The notes below the pieces were generated by a model. That model was not told where the DNA came from. It worked only from the letters and a program-made list of their open reading frames with translations, and did no database searches. The position numbers were made by a program, and so were the translations under genes. DNA of 64,000 nucleotides, taken from contig CAMYLA010000006.1 of assembly GCA_947259095.1 (NCBI GenBank), forward strand, positions 33,271-97,270. The letters run 5' to 3'. Positions 17,064 to 24,945 of the stretch are shown here, one piece after another (position 1 is the first letter of the stretch; every line of letters begins with the position of its first letter). Origin of the DNA: an uncultured Acidimicrobiaceae bacterium. Its GTDB lineage: Bacteria; Actinomycetota; Acidimicrobiia; Acidimicrobiales; SZUA-35.

Positions 17064-18647
17064 TCAACCGTCGACCGGCCCGGCGTCCACCTCGATCGTG
17101 GCCCCCAGAGCATCGGCCAGGAGGTCCGATCGCTCCTCGGCGGAGTAGATCTCCAACGAAATGTCGGCCCCGGAGGCGGCCATCGGTTCGATGATCAGCT
17201 CACCGTCGGCGCCGGTGCCGACCTCGATGCTGGTCACCAGGCCCTGGTGGCTGCGGTCGAGCCCGATGGCGATCCGCAACAAGCCGGCCAGCACCCGAAC
17301 CATGGCCTGGTCGCCGGGAGACAGCTCGGCGAACTGGGGGTGCTTCGGGCTGGGGTGGCCCCGACGGTGGTAGCGGGCCACCAGCGCCAGCAACTCCCGT
17401 TCCCGTTCGGTGAAGCCGGTCAGCTGTTCGGAGTGGCGAACCACGTAATAGGTGTGTTTGTGGTGGGCGGCGTGGGAGATGAACAGCCCGACGTTGTGGA
17501 CGATGGCCGCCAGCTCCAGCAGCTCCCGGGCTCTGGCGCCGAGGCGATGGCGGTCGACGGTCTGATCGAAGAGACTGAGCGAGAGTCCGGCCGCCGTCTC
17601 GGCGTGGGCGGCATCGGGGTCGAGCTGGTGGGCCAGCCGCAGGGCGTTCGAGCGGCGGAGGTCGATCAGCCGTTGACCGGAGCGGTCTTCGTCCGACGCC
17701 AGCCGGTCGAACAGCACCCCTTCCCGCAGGGCATACCCCGACACGGTCATCGACTCGATCCGGAACGCGGCGAACACCTCGGCCAGGAGCAGAGAACCAC
17801 CGACGATGATGTCGGCCCGACGGTCGTCCAGGCCCTCGATCTTGCGCCGCTCCTCAGTGGTGGTGGCGATCAGGCGGTCGATCAATGAAGCCAACTCGAT
17901 CGCCGAGAACGACACACCGTTCATGTCGTTCGGGGTCTCGCCCCGCTGGGCGGCGATCATGGAGGCGATGGCGGTGATGGTGCCCGAACTGCCAACGGCG
18001 ATCTCGTGCTCGTTGAACCCCAGTTCCTGAGCAACCGAGGCCAGCGCGTTCTGCAGGTAGGCCCGACATTTCTTGACCGCCTTGGCCGAGACCTCGCCGT
18101 CGTCGAAGAAGCGCTCCGTCAGCCGGATGGCGCCCAGCTTCATGCTGCGGGCGGCGATCACGTTGGACCCCTCGCCGACCAGCAGTTCGGTACTGCCACC
18201 GCCGATGTCGACCAGGAGCAACCGCTTCTCATAGACCGGCAGTGCCTGCAGCACCCCGAGGTGGATCAGCCGGGCCTCCTCGAACCCACTGATGACCTCG
18301 ATCTGGATCCCGGTCTCGCTGCGGACCCGATCGATGAACACCTGCCGATTCTCGGCCTCCCGGGTGGCGCTGGTGGCCACGGCGGTGACCGCCGCCTCGT
18401 GGGTGGCGGCGACGGCGGCCATTCTGACCAGCGCATCCACTCCTCGATCGATGGCGTCGTCGGCCAGCAGCTTCATCTCGCCGCTGCCCTGCCCCAGCCG
18501 GACCATCTCCTTTTCGGTGGTGATCACCTCGAAGCCGCCATCGGCCAGACCTCGGGCCACAACCATATGGAATGAGTTGGTTCCGATGTCTATTGCGGCG
18601 TGTACCGCAGCGGGTTGTTGATCGATTTCTCCTCCTGAGAACGCCAC
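17064..18647 (-). CDS. ppx: Ppx/GppA-family exopolyphosphatase / pppGpp phosphohydrolase
   Basis: A 527-residue protein of the ASKHA fold. The N-terminal ATPase-like halves carry AAIDIGTNSFHMVVAR (phosphate loop 1), AVATSATREAEN, LLLVDIGGGSTELLVGEG (loop 2) and VGSSGTITAIASM. The C-terminal half (about 330-510) is an HD-like helical domain with HNVGLFISHAAHHKHTYYVVRHSEQLTGFTERERELLALVARYH, as in full-length Ppx. It would hydrolyse polyphosphate or pppGpp. The GTG at 18647 places the first beta strand after 17 residues. It diverges from prmA over 30 bp, so the two promoters must overlap; CAGAAT lies 6 nt upstream on this strand. Confidence 0.93.
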   Translation of the reverse strand: MAFSGGEIDQQPAAVHAAIDIGTNSFHMVVARGLADGGFEVITTEKEMVRLGQGSGEMKLLADDAIDRGVDALVRMAAVAATHEAAVTAVATSATREAENRQVFIDRVRSETGIQIEVISGFEEARLIHLGVLQALPVYEKRLLLVDIGGGSTELLVGEGSNVIAARSMKLGAIRLTERFFDDGEVSAKAVKKCRAYLQNALASVAQELGFNEHEIAVGSSGTITAIASMIAAQRGETPNDMNGVSFSAIELASLIDRLIATTTEERRKIEGLDDRRADIIVGGSLLLAEVFAAFRIESMTVSGYALREGVLFDRLASDEDRSGQRLIDLRRSNALRLAHQLDPDAAHAETAAGLSLSLFDQTVDRHRLGARARELLELAAIVHNVGLFISHAAHHKHTYYVVRHSEQLTGFTERERELLALVARYHRRGHPSPKHPQFAELSPGDQAMVRVLAGLLRIAIGLDRSHQGLVTSIEVGTGADGELIIEPMAASGADISLEIYSAEERSDLLADALGATIEVDAGPVDG

Positions 18648-18677
18648 CCACCCATTCTGGACCTACCATCGGCGTTT

Positions 18678-19580
18678 GTGGCGTGGCTGGTGCGTTTGTC
18701 GACGATTTTCGCCACCGGCCGGCACGGTCCCGAGGCACCGGATCAGCCCGACGTCGAGCAGCTGACCTCGGCGTTGTGGGATCTGGGCACCACCGGGATC
18801 CAGGAGGCGCCGGGCGGGGAGATCATCGCCGGCTTCGACACCGAGCCCGGGGCCAGGACGGCGGCCGAACAGCTGTCGGCCGGCCATCCCGAAACGATCC
18901 GCGCCGCCGCGGTCGAGCCGGTGCCCGCGATCGGGCGATGGCCACAGGGTGACGGCGCTCGAACGCTCACCGTGGCCACCGGTCGATTCCGGTTCGACAT
19001 GGAGATCGATCCGGCCGGTGTGTTCGGCCACGGGGCCCACCCGACCACCATGCTGGCACTGCAGCTCCTGATGTCCGGCGACGGGCCGGGACGCCGGGTG
19101 CTCGATGTCGGCACCGGTACCGGCGTGTTGGCCATCGCTGCGGCCATGGCCGGCGCCACCGAGGTGGTGGCGATCGACATCGACCGGCGGGCCGTCTCGG
19201 TGGCGGCCGACAACGCCGCCCGCAACCAGGTTGCCGTCACCACCACATCGATGACCATCGACGAGCTGCTCGAATCGATCGACTCGTCGACCCCGGGCTC
19301 GAGATTCGACACCGTGGTGACCAACGTGCTGCTGCCGGTGCATCGGGAGCTGGCAGCCGATATTCGTCGCAGCCTTGGGCCCGGCGGCCGGCTGGTCACC
19401 GCCGGGTACCTGGTCGAGCAGGCAGACGAGGTGGTCGGGCTCTACTGCGGCCCCCCGCCCGAGGGTGGAGCCGGGGGCGACCGCCACAACCGCGCCGACC
19501 TACCGGACGAGGGTTTACTCATCGACGACGAACGCCGCGCCGAGGGCTGGATCGGCCACCGATTCCGGCCCCGCCGCTGA
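18678..19580 (+). CDS. prmA: ribosomal protein L11 methyltransferase-like SAM enzyme
   Basis: A 300-residue protein with the PrmA layout. A short N-terminal substrate-recognition domain (LTSALWDLGTTGIQEAPGGEIIAGFDT) is followed by the segment FDMEIDPAGVFGHGAHPTTMLALQLL, corresponding to the PrmA GTGxHxTT motif. The SAM-binding core is VLDVGTGTGVLAIAAAMAGATEVVAIDID, and NVLLPVHRELAADI replaces the usual NIL motif. It would trimethylate L11 or a related protein. The GTG start at 18678 lies 8 nt after TACCAT (18664-18669), a leaderless arrangement. PrmA is a common but not universal family in this phylum, and another protein substrate is possible. Confidence 0.82.
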   Translation: MAWLVRLSTIFATGRHGPEAPDQPDVEQLTSALWDLGTTGIQEAPGGEIIAGFDTEPGARTAAEQLSAGHPETIRAAAVEPVPAIGRWPQGDGARTLTVATGRFRFDMEIDPAGVFGHGAHPTTMLALQLLMSGDGPGRRVLDVGTGTGVLAIAAAMAGATEVVAIDIDRRAVSVAADNAARNQVAVTTTSMTIDELLESIDSSTPGSRFDTVVTNVLLPVHRELAADIRRSLGPGGRLVTAGYLVEQADEVVGLYCGPPPEGGAGGDRHNRADLPDEGLLIDDERRAEGWIGHRFRPRR

Positions 19581-19588
19581 GACGGGCC

Positions 19589-19606
19589 GGACCGAACGGG
19601 CGGTCC
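19589..19606 (+). terminator. hairpin between convergent prmA and the excalibur gene
   Basis: GGACCG (19589-19594) pairs with CGGTCC (19601-19606) around a 6-nt loop, just after the prmA stop and before the convergent gene end at 19614. No T-run follows, as is usual in this window. Confidence 0.45.
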
Positions 19607-19613
19607 TCGTGAT

Positions 19614-21578
19614 CTAGCCGGATGAGCTGAGCCCGCCGCCCGCCGACGGCGGCCCACCGTCGGCCGGCCGCGGTTCGGTTCCGAGCACCAGATCACTGTG
19701 GCGAGGCTGGTCCGGTTCGCAGGTTTCACCGTCGCCGTCGGTGTCGAGGCCGTAGACGTCATCGCCCATCACCACTGCGGCCTCGGTCGAGTAGAGCGGC
19801 CCGTCGCCGTCATTGGGGCAGTCGACGTCGCTGACGTCGGGCACGCAGCCGCTGTAGTTCGAGTTGCACAGCCGCGGTCCCTGCTGGAGGGCCGGCCGGT
19901 CGGGCTCCCCGTCGGCCGCCTCGACCGACATCGACGCCGCCGGGTTGGTCGTCGGTGACGGATCGATGGTGACGGTGGCGGTCGGATCGGACAGCGGACT
20001 GAACCGGCGATGGTCCACCGTCGTCCTGGCGGTGCCGCCCAAGTCGATGGCGGTCGACAACGCCTGGTCGCTGCCATCACCGGAGCTGACGACCCGACGG
20101 TACGAGGTCACGGCGGTCGCGCCGGCCAGCACCAGGGTGCTGATCACCACCACCGCGCCGACGAGCGAGATAGGACTGCCGATCCATGACGGTGGTGTCA
20201 CCGGTGGACGGTCGATGGTGCGAACGACCGGGTTGACGTCCTGGGCCAGGACCCCGGTCGCCACCGGTCGCAGTTCATCGTCTTCCTCAACAACGTCTTC
20301 GCCCCGATCGCCATCGTCGCGCTGGCCGGCGGGGTCGCCGTGACCGCCAAGATCGCCATGATCGCGTTGGTCGCCGGCCAGGACCGGCCTCCGAAGCGAA
20401 CGCAGCCGGAGCGTCACGCCACCGTCGGCCTCGACCGGCCTCGGCGCAGGATCCCCGACCACCGGCAGTTCGCGCTCGACCCGTGGTTCATCCGGCAGCG
20501 CCTGGTCCACGGTCGATTCGAGCACGGCGGGGGAAGTCAGCGGCGAGCCAGGGGGCCCGGCGGGCACTCGACCATCGGTCAGATCGAGGACCTGCTCATG
20601 GAGCGAAGGGCCGGGAACCGGCGGCGGTGCCGAGGAGTGGTTCTCGGGCTGGGGATCGGGCTGCAGCCGAGCCTCCGGCCGGTTCGGATCCTGCGGTTCA
20701 GCGTCGTCGGTTCGGCCCGGGGACCGGGGCTCGGACCTCGGCCGCGACGGGAGGATCGGCGGCTGGGGGGCTTGGAGCGTCGGGGAGCCGACGGGGGCCG
20801 AGCCAAAACGTCGCCGCGCCGTCAGGGTGCCCCCGACCGCCACACGATCGGGCCCGGGGTCGTCGAGGTTCATGGCAGGGACTGCAGGAGCGATGCCGGC
20901 GGTCTCCGACTCGGCCGCAACCGGGACCTGGCCCGGAGCCGGAGCCGGGCCTCGAGCGGCCGACGATGCGAGACGGTCGGGCCGTCGATCGTCCAACGGC
21001 TCCCGACGCCGCCGCTTGTGCAGCTCCCGTCGATCGCGACGATCGTCGGAACCGTCCGACTCCTCCTCGGCCGTCGGGGCCTCGACCTTGGCCACGACCT
21101 CCCAATCGCCGGATGATGTGACCGTGCGCTCCACTGCGGTGAACCGGGCCGCATTCTCCCGACGGACCACCCGCTCCCGTTGCATACGAAGCTGCAGCCA
21201 GCGACGGAAGACGTTGGCCGCCAATCGTTTGCTCACGGTGAACTTCAGCTCGCCGTGCGTCGGCCAGTTCACCGGCAGGACCGCCGGATCGTCGCCGTGG
21301 GGCCTGATCAGCATGACCTCCTGCCAGCGGGCGGCGATGGCGAACGAGATCGACGGCCGGCAGAAGATCAGGCCCATGTCGGTTGCCACCAGCTGGAACG
21401 AATCGTCTCCGATCCGTCGGCCGCGACTCTCGGCCTCCCGAAGGAGGGCGTCGTCGAGGCCGTGAAGCCGAGCCTCGCCGCAGTCGAAGTAGGACCCCGG
21501 ATCCAGTGGATCCAGGAAGTCCCTCAATGCGGCAGATGGTTCGTGCCTCCGATAAGGGATTCCCTTTTCCTGAGTCAC
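19614..21578 (-). CDS. membrane protein with long disordered region and C-terminal excalibur-like calcium-binding domain
   Basis: A 654-residue protein. Residues about 1-150 form a globular cytoplasmic domain with no recognised family (FQLVATDMGLIFCRPSISFAIAARWQEVMLIRPHGD). A Pro/Arg/Asp-rich disordered stretch (about 165-470) follows. One transmembrane helix (WIGSPISLVGAVVVISTLVLAGATAVTSY, about 478-506) comes next. The exported C-terminus ends in an excalibur-like module (about 585-635: LCNSNYSGCVPDVSDVDCPNDGDGP...VYGLDTDGDGETCE) with the DxDxDGxxCE calcium motif. This topology would link a cytoplasmic sensor-like domain to an extracellular calcium-binding one. The GTG start at 21578 is 9 nt after TAGTGT. 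Confidence 0.78.
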   Translation of the reverse strand: MTQEKGIPYRRHEPSAALRDFLDPLDPGSYFDCGEARLHGLDDALLREAESRGRRIGDDSFQLVATDMGLIFCRPSISFAIAARWQEVMLIRPHGDDPAVLPVNWPTHGELKFTVSKRLAANVFRRWLQLRMQRERVVRRENAARFTAVERTVTSSGDWEVVAKVEAPTAEEESDGSDDRRDRRELHKRRRREPLDDRRPDRLASSAARGPAPAPGQVPVAAESETAGIAPAVPAMNLDDPGPDRVAVGGTLTARRRFGSAPVGSPTLQAPQPPILPSRPRSEPRSPGRTDDAEPQDPNRPEARLQPDPQPENHSSAPPPVPGPSLHEQVLDLTDGRVPAGPPGSPLTSPAVLESTVDQALPDEPRVERELPVVGDPAPRPVEADGGVTLRLRSLRRPVLAGDQRDHGDLGGHGDPAGQRDDGDRGEDVVEEDDELRPVATGVLAQDVNPVVRTIDRPPVTPPSWIGSPISLVGAVVVISTLVLAGATAVTSYRRVVSSGDGSDQALSTAIDLGGTARTTVDHRRFSPLSDPTATVTIDPSPTTNPAASMSVEAADGEPDRPALQQGPRLCNSNYSGCVPDVSDVDCPNDGDGPLYSTEAAVVMGDDVYGLDTDGDGETCEPDQPRHSDLVLGTEPRPADGGPPSAGGGLSSSG

Positions 21579-21616
21579 CGTCAGATGACACTATCGGAAC
21601 GTTGCGACAACGACCA

Positions 21617-21699
21617 GGGTCTATTTCAGCAAAAGACCCAATCCATGCATGTCGATGCTTTCGCCAATAGCGCAAACCCATTTGTCGATTCATGTCGAT
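21617..21699. promoter_or_regulatory. AT-rich divergent intergenic region with inverted and direct repeats
   Basis: The 196-bp gap between divergent genes is AT-rich for this genome. It contains an inverted repeat GGGTCT/AGACCC (21617-21622 and 21634-21639) and three copies of TGTCGAT (21650-21656, 21683-21689, 21693-21699), two of them within a 9-bp direct repeat CATGTCGAT. Regulator binding is inferred only from the repeats. Confidence 0.4.
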
Positions 21700-21774
21700 T
21701 GAACCAACGGTCGGGATCGGCCGGCGGCCGGGGGATGGCAGCGGGCGGCCAGGCTCGGGCTAACGTCGACGGCC

Positions 21775-22716
21775 ATGGCAACGTTCGACAATCGCATCAC
21801 CAGAACCCTCGGCATCGAGACGCCGATCATCCAGGCCCCGATGGGCTGGATCGCCAGGGCGCAACTGGCATCCGCGGTTTCGAACGCCGGCGGCCTCGGC
21901 ATCATCGAGACCTCGTCGGGCGAGCTCGATGCGATCAGAAACGAGATCGCCAAGATGGCCGATCTCACCGACAAGCCGTTCGGGGTGAACGTGGCCCAGG
22001 CTTTCGTCCGGGATCCCGACATCGTGCAGTTCGTGATCGATCAGGGCGTGAAGTTCGTGACGACGTCGGCCGGAGATCCGACCCGCTACACCGAGCAGCT
22101 GAAGTCGGCCGGGCTGACGGTCTACCACGTCGTACCAACGCTTCGTGGAGCGATGAAGGCGGTGGACGCCGGGGTCGACGGGCTGATCGTCGAGGGGGGC
22201 GAAGGTGGCGGCTTCAAGAATCCCGATCCGGTGGCGTCGATGGTGCTGTTGCCGTTGGTGAGGTCCAAGGTCGAGGTACCGATCGTTGCCGCCGGGGGCA
22301 TGCTCGACGGCCGGACCATGGCCGCCGCCTTCGCCCTCGGCGCGGAGGCGATCCAGATGGGCACCAGGATGGTCTCGGCCGAGGAGAGTCCGGTTCACGA
22401 GAACTGGAAGAAGTCGATCGTCGAGGGAGGCGAAACCGAGACCGTCTTCCTCAACCAACGCCATTCGCCGGCGTTGCGGGCCCTGAAGACCGAACGCAGC
22501 AGCAAGCTGCAGTTCGCAGAGCACAACGTGTTCGGCGACTTCGGCAACGCCCGAGATCTGTACTTCGGTGGCGACATGGAGGCGGCGATCGCCCTGACCG
22601 GCCAGGTGATGGGCCGGATCGACGAGGTCCGGCCGGTGGCCGACGTGATCACCGAATGCGCCGAGGAGTTCTTTGCCGTTGTCGGCGAGATGGCCGACCG
22701 CTATCTGGCGGGCTGA
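21775..22716 (+). CDS. nitronate monooxygenase family protein
   Basis: A 313-residue FMN-dependent TIM-barrel enzyme of the NMO/2-nitropropane dioxygenase family. The N-terminus IETPIIQAPMGWIARAQLASAVSNAGGLGII is diagnostic, followed by PFGVNV, the catalytic-region DGLIVEGGEGGGF (the usual His of EAGGH is replaced) and the FMN-phosphate loop VPIVAAGGMLDGRTMAAAFALGAEAIQMGTRMV. It oxidises nitronates or, in related proteins, acts as enoyl reductase. The missing His in the EGGEGGG motif suggests it may not be a classical class I NMO. The ATG at 21775 is 8 nt after TAACGT (21761-21766), again leaderless. Confidence 0.9.
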   Translation: MATFDNRITRTLGIETPIIQAPMGWIARAQLASAVSNAGGLGIIETSSGELDAIRNEIAKMADLTDKPFGVNVAQAFVRDPDIVQFVIDQGVKFVTTSAGDPTRYTEQLKSAGLTVYHVVPTLRGAMKAVDAGVDGLIVEGGEGGGFKNPDPVASMVLLPLVRSKVEVPIVAAGGMLDGRTMAAAFALGAEAIQMGTRMVSAEESPVHENWKKSIVEGGETETVFLNQRHSPALRALKTERSSKLQFAEHNVFGDFGNARDLYFGGDMEAAIALTGQVMGRIDEVRPVADVITECAEEFFAVVGEMADRYLAG

Positions 22717-22838
22717 TCGGCGGTCGACCCGGCACGGCAACCGCCGGTTATCATTGTCCAACCACCGCCAACGTCGAGCACGGCGGCCGGGCGTCGACCG
22801 TCCGTCAATCGACGAAGCCGAGCCGAACGGGAGCCGCC

Positions 22839-23702
22839 GTGGGACGGCGCACCACCCCCGAAATCCATCGCCTGTTGCGGCCGCTGATGCTGGCCGGCCT
22901 CCTCGCCGTTGCGGCGGTGGTGGCCGTCCCCACCCCCGATCCGTCTGCGGCCCAGGAGACCCGATCCCAGGCCACCGGGGACTGCCCGACGATGACCGAC
23001 TCGATCAACCGCCTGTTTCTCGCCTACTTCAACCGGCAACCGGACGAGACCGAGTTCCTCGATACCACCGCCCGTTACCGCTCCGGCCAGGCCGGCCTCC
23101 AGGTGCTGTCGGAGGAATTGGCCAGCTCGGCGGAGTTCGGCACCCGGTACGGGTCGGTCGACGATCAGCGTTTCGTCGACCTGGTGTACCGGAACGTGCT
23201 GCGACGGGATCCCGAACCATCGGATCGGGAGTTCTGGATCACCAGCCTCGGTTCGGGCTACCCCCGGGGCACGATGATGCTGGCTTTCAGCGAGTCCGAG
23301 GAATTTGTGCAACGGACCGACACCGCAGTGCCGCTGGCCGGATTTCTCCGGTGGTACCCCGGGGGTGCCCACTGGTACTGCGGTACCGGCCCCCGCTCGG
23401 CGTTGAACATCCGGCCGCTGGCCGAACCGACCCTGTACGCCGATTTCATCTTCCGCAACCGCAGCGGCGGGCAGGGTGTGATCGCCATGCAGACCCTGTT
23501 GAACGGGTCGATCCACATCACCATGACCCAGGGTTCGCTGCCCCCCGGGTTCTCCGAATACCAGTGGGACGGGCTGTTCGAAGGCGACGGCAACTACGGC
23601 ACGGCGCTGCGGATCGAGGCCGGGCAGAACACCTCGTGGATCGTCGTGTTCTATCCCCAACCCATCGGCATCGAACGGTTAGGGTGGCGGCCCCAACTGT
23701 GA
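22839..23702 (+). CDS. secreted DUF4214-domain protein
   Basis: A 287-residue exported protein. The GTG at 22839 has GGGAG 5-6 nt upstream and begins an export signal (HRLLRPLMLAGLLAVAAVVAVPTPDPSAAQ). Residues about 50-155 are a DUF4214 domain (INRLFLAYFNRQPDETEFLDTTARYRSGQAGLQVLSEELASSAEFGTRYG, then RFVDLVYRNVLRRDPEPSDREFW). This module is frequent in surface and S-layer-associated proteins and may bind polysaccharide or other envelope material. The C-terminal 120 residues (HWYCGTGPRSALNIRP...IHITMTQGSLPPGFSEYQWDG) have no family I recognise. TATCAT at 22749-22754 is a possible -10 box with an 80-nt leader. Confidence 0.8.
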   Translation: MGRRTTPEIHRLLRPLMLAGLLAVAAVVAVPTPDPSAAQETRSQATGDCPTMTDSINRLFLAYFNRQPDETEFLDTTARYRSGQAGLQVLSEELASSAEFGTRYGSVDDQRFVDLVYRNVLRRDPEPSDREFWITSLGSGYPRGTMMLAFSESEEFVQRTDTAVPLAGFLRWYPGGAHWYCGTGPRSALNIRPLAEPTLYADFIFRNRSGGQGVIAMQTLLNGSIHITMTQGSLPPGFSEYQWDGLFEGDGNYGTALRIEAGQNTSWIVVFYPQPIGIERLGWRPQL

Positions 23703-23786
23703 GACGAGCATGGCAAATCCAGTCGTACCCCCTTCCGCCGCGGTGATCGCAGCCGCCTCCGGCCAACCGGCCGGACCGGGCCGGCA

Positions 23787-24932
23787 TTGACCGGCAGGAC
23801 ACCAGGTCGTTCCCCGGCCGGCCTGCGGGTTGCGATCATCGTCGCCACGGGTCTCGGTCTGATCCTGGCTGCGGTCATGGTCCGGGCGATCGTCGACCGA
23901 GCCGATGACGGGGAAGATGGGACCGCGGTCGACGGCAACACGACCCCGGCGACCGACGCCAGGCTGGGTTCGGAGACCGTCGAGGGCGAGCAACCGCCGC
24001 TCCCCGCAGGCTCTGAGCAGCCGACCACCGGGCCGGCGGAAGGCAGCGACGCCGAAGCCGACCCCGAAGACGGAGACCGCCAGGACGCCGACCCGGCCGA
24101 CGAGCAGCCGCCGGTGCCATCGCCGGACGACATGGCTCTGCCGACCTCGGTCGAGGGCATGATCGACGCACTCGACGAGGCCGAGACCGCAGTCCGAGAT
24201 CCGCTCCTGTCTACGACGATGATCGACCAGTGGGGGCGGCGGCAGCAGGCGTTGTACCGCCAGCTGTCGCTGAACCCGGACTGGGCTCCGGACGTCCTGG
24301 CCGGGGCCGACCCGACCGTCGCCGATGCCGTTGCCGCCAACTACGAGGCGCGGCGGAGTCTGTCGGCGCTGGTGGCCGGCGAGCAGACCAGCAGCGCCCT
24401 GCCGGCCTGGCGGGTGGTCCCCCCTCTGCCGGCGGAGGAGCTGCTCGGGCTGTACAAACAGGCCGAGTCCCAGTCCGGTATCCCCTGGGAGTTTCTTGCT
24501 TCCATCCACCTGATCGAGACCAGGATGGGTCGTATCGAAGGGGTCTCGACCGCCGGTGCGCTCGGCCCGATGCAGTTCCTGGCGACCACCTGGGCCGAGT
24601 GCTGCGAGGGCGATCCGCTGGTGCCGGCCGACGCCATCGCCGGTGCCGCCGCCTACCTCACGATCCGGGGCGGGCCGGACGACATGGAGCGGGCGATCCT
24701 CGGCTACAACAACTCACAGCGCTACGTGGAGGCGGTGACGGCCTACGCCGCGGTGATGATGGACGACGAGCGGGCCTACCACGGCTACCACGCTTGGGAG
24801 GTCTACTTCCGAACCACCGACGGGCTGATCAGGATTCCCGTCGGCTACGAGGAGCAGGCGCCGGTACCGGTCGACGAGTGGGTGGCCGTCAACCCGGAAA
24901 CGGTTTTTGATCCCCCGCCGGTCGACGGCTGA
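23787..24932 (+). CDS. membrane-anchored lytic transglycosylase
   Basis: A 381-residue envelope protein. An N-terminal anchor (LRVAIIVATGLGLILAAVMVRAIV) is followed by an acidic Asp/Glu/Pro linker to about residue 125, a helical region, and an SLT-like muramidase domain (about 215-340). The catalytic Glu is in IHLIETRMGRIEGVSTAGALGPMQFLATTWAE, and NNSQRYVEAVTAYAAVM is the second SLT motif. It would cleave glycan strands of peptidoglycan outside the membrane. The likely start is TTG at 23787, because no ATG or GTG lies before the anchor. It follows the DUF4214 gene by 84 nt and could share its transcript. Confidence 0.88.
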   Translation: MTGRTPGRSPAGLRVAIIVATGLGLILAAVMVRAIVDRADDGEDGTAVDGNTTPATDARLGSETVEGEQPPLPAGSEQPTTGPAEGSDAEADPEDGDRQDADPADEQPPVPSPDDMALPTSVEGMIDALDEAETAVRDPLLSTTMIDQWGRRQQALYRQLSLNPDWAPDVLAGADPTVADAVAANYEARRSLSALVAGEQTSSALPAWRVVPPLPAEELLGLYKQAESQSGIPWEFLASIHLIETRMGRIEGVSTAGALGPMQFLATTWAECCEGDPLVPADAIAGAAAYLTIRGGPDDMERAILGYNNSQRYVEAVTAYAAVMMDDERAYHGYHAWEVYFRTTDGLIRIPVGYEEQAPVPVDEWVAVNPETVFDPPPVDG

Positions 24933-24945
24933 ACCGTGGGCCCGA

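Noticed and set aside
21180..22716. Plus-strand open frame that extends far upstream of the DUF4214 gene
   Set aside because: The part before 22839 runs antisense to the excalibur gene and out of frame with nitronate monooxygenase. Only the part from GTG 22839 has a ribosome site, a signal peptide and a conserved domain.
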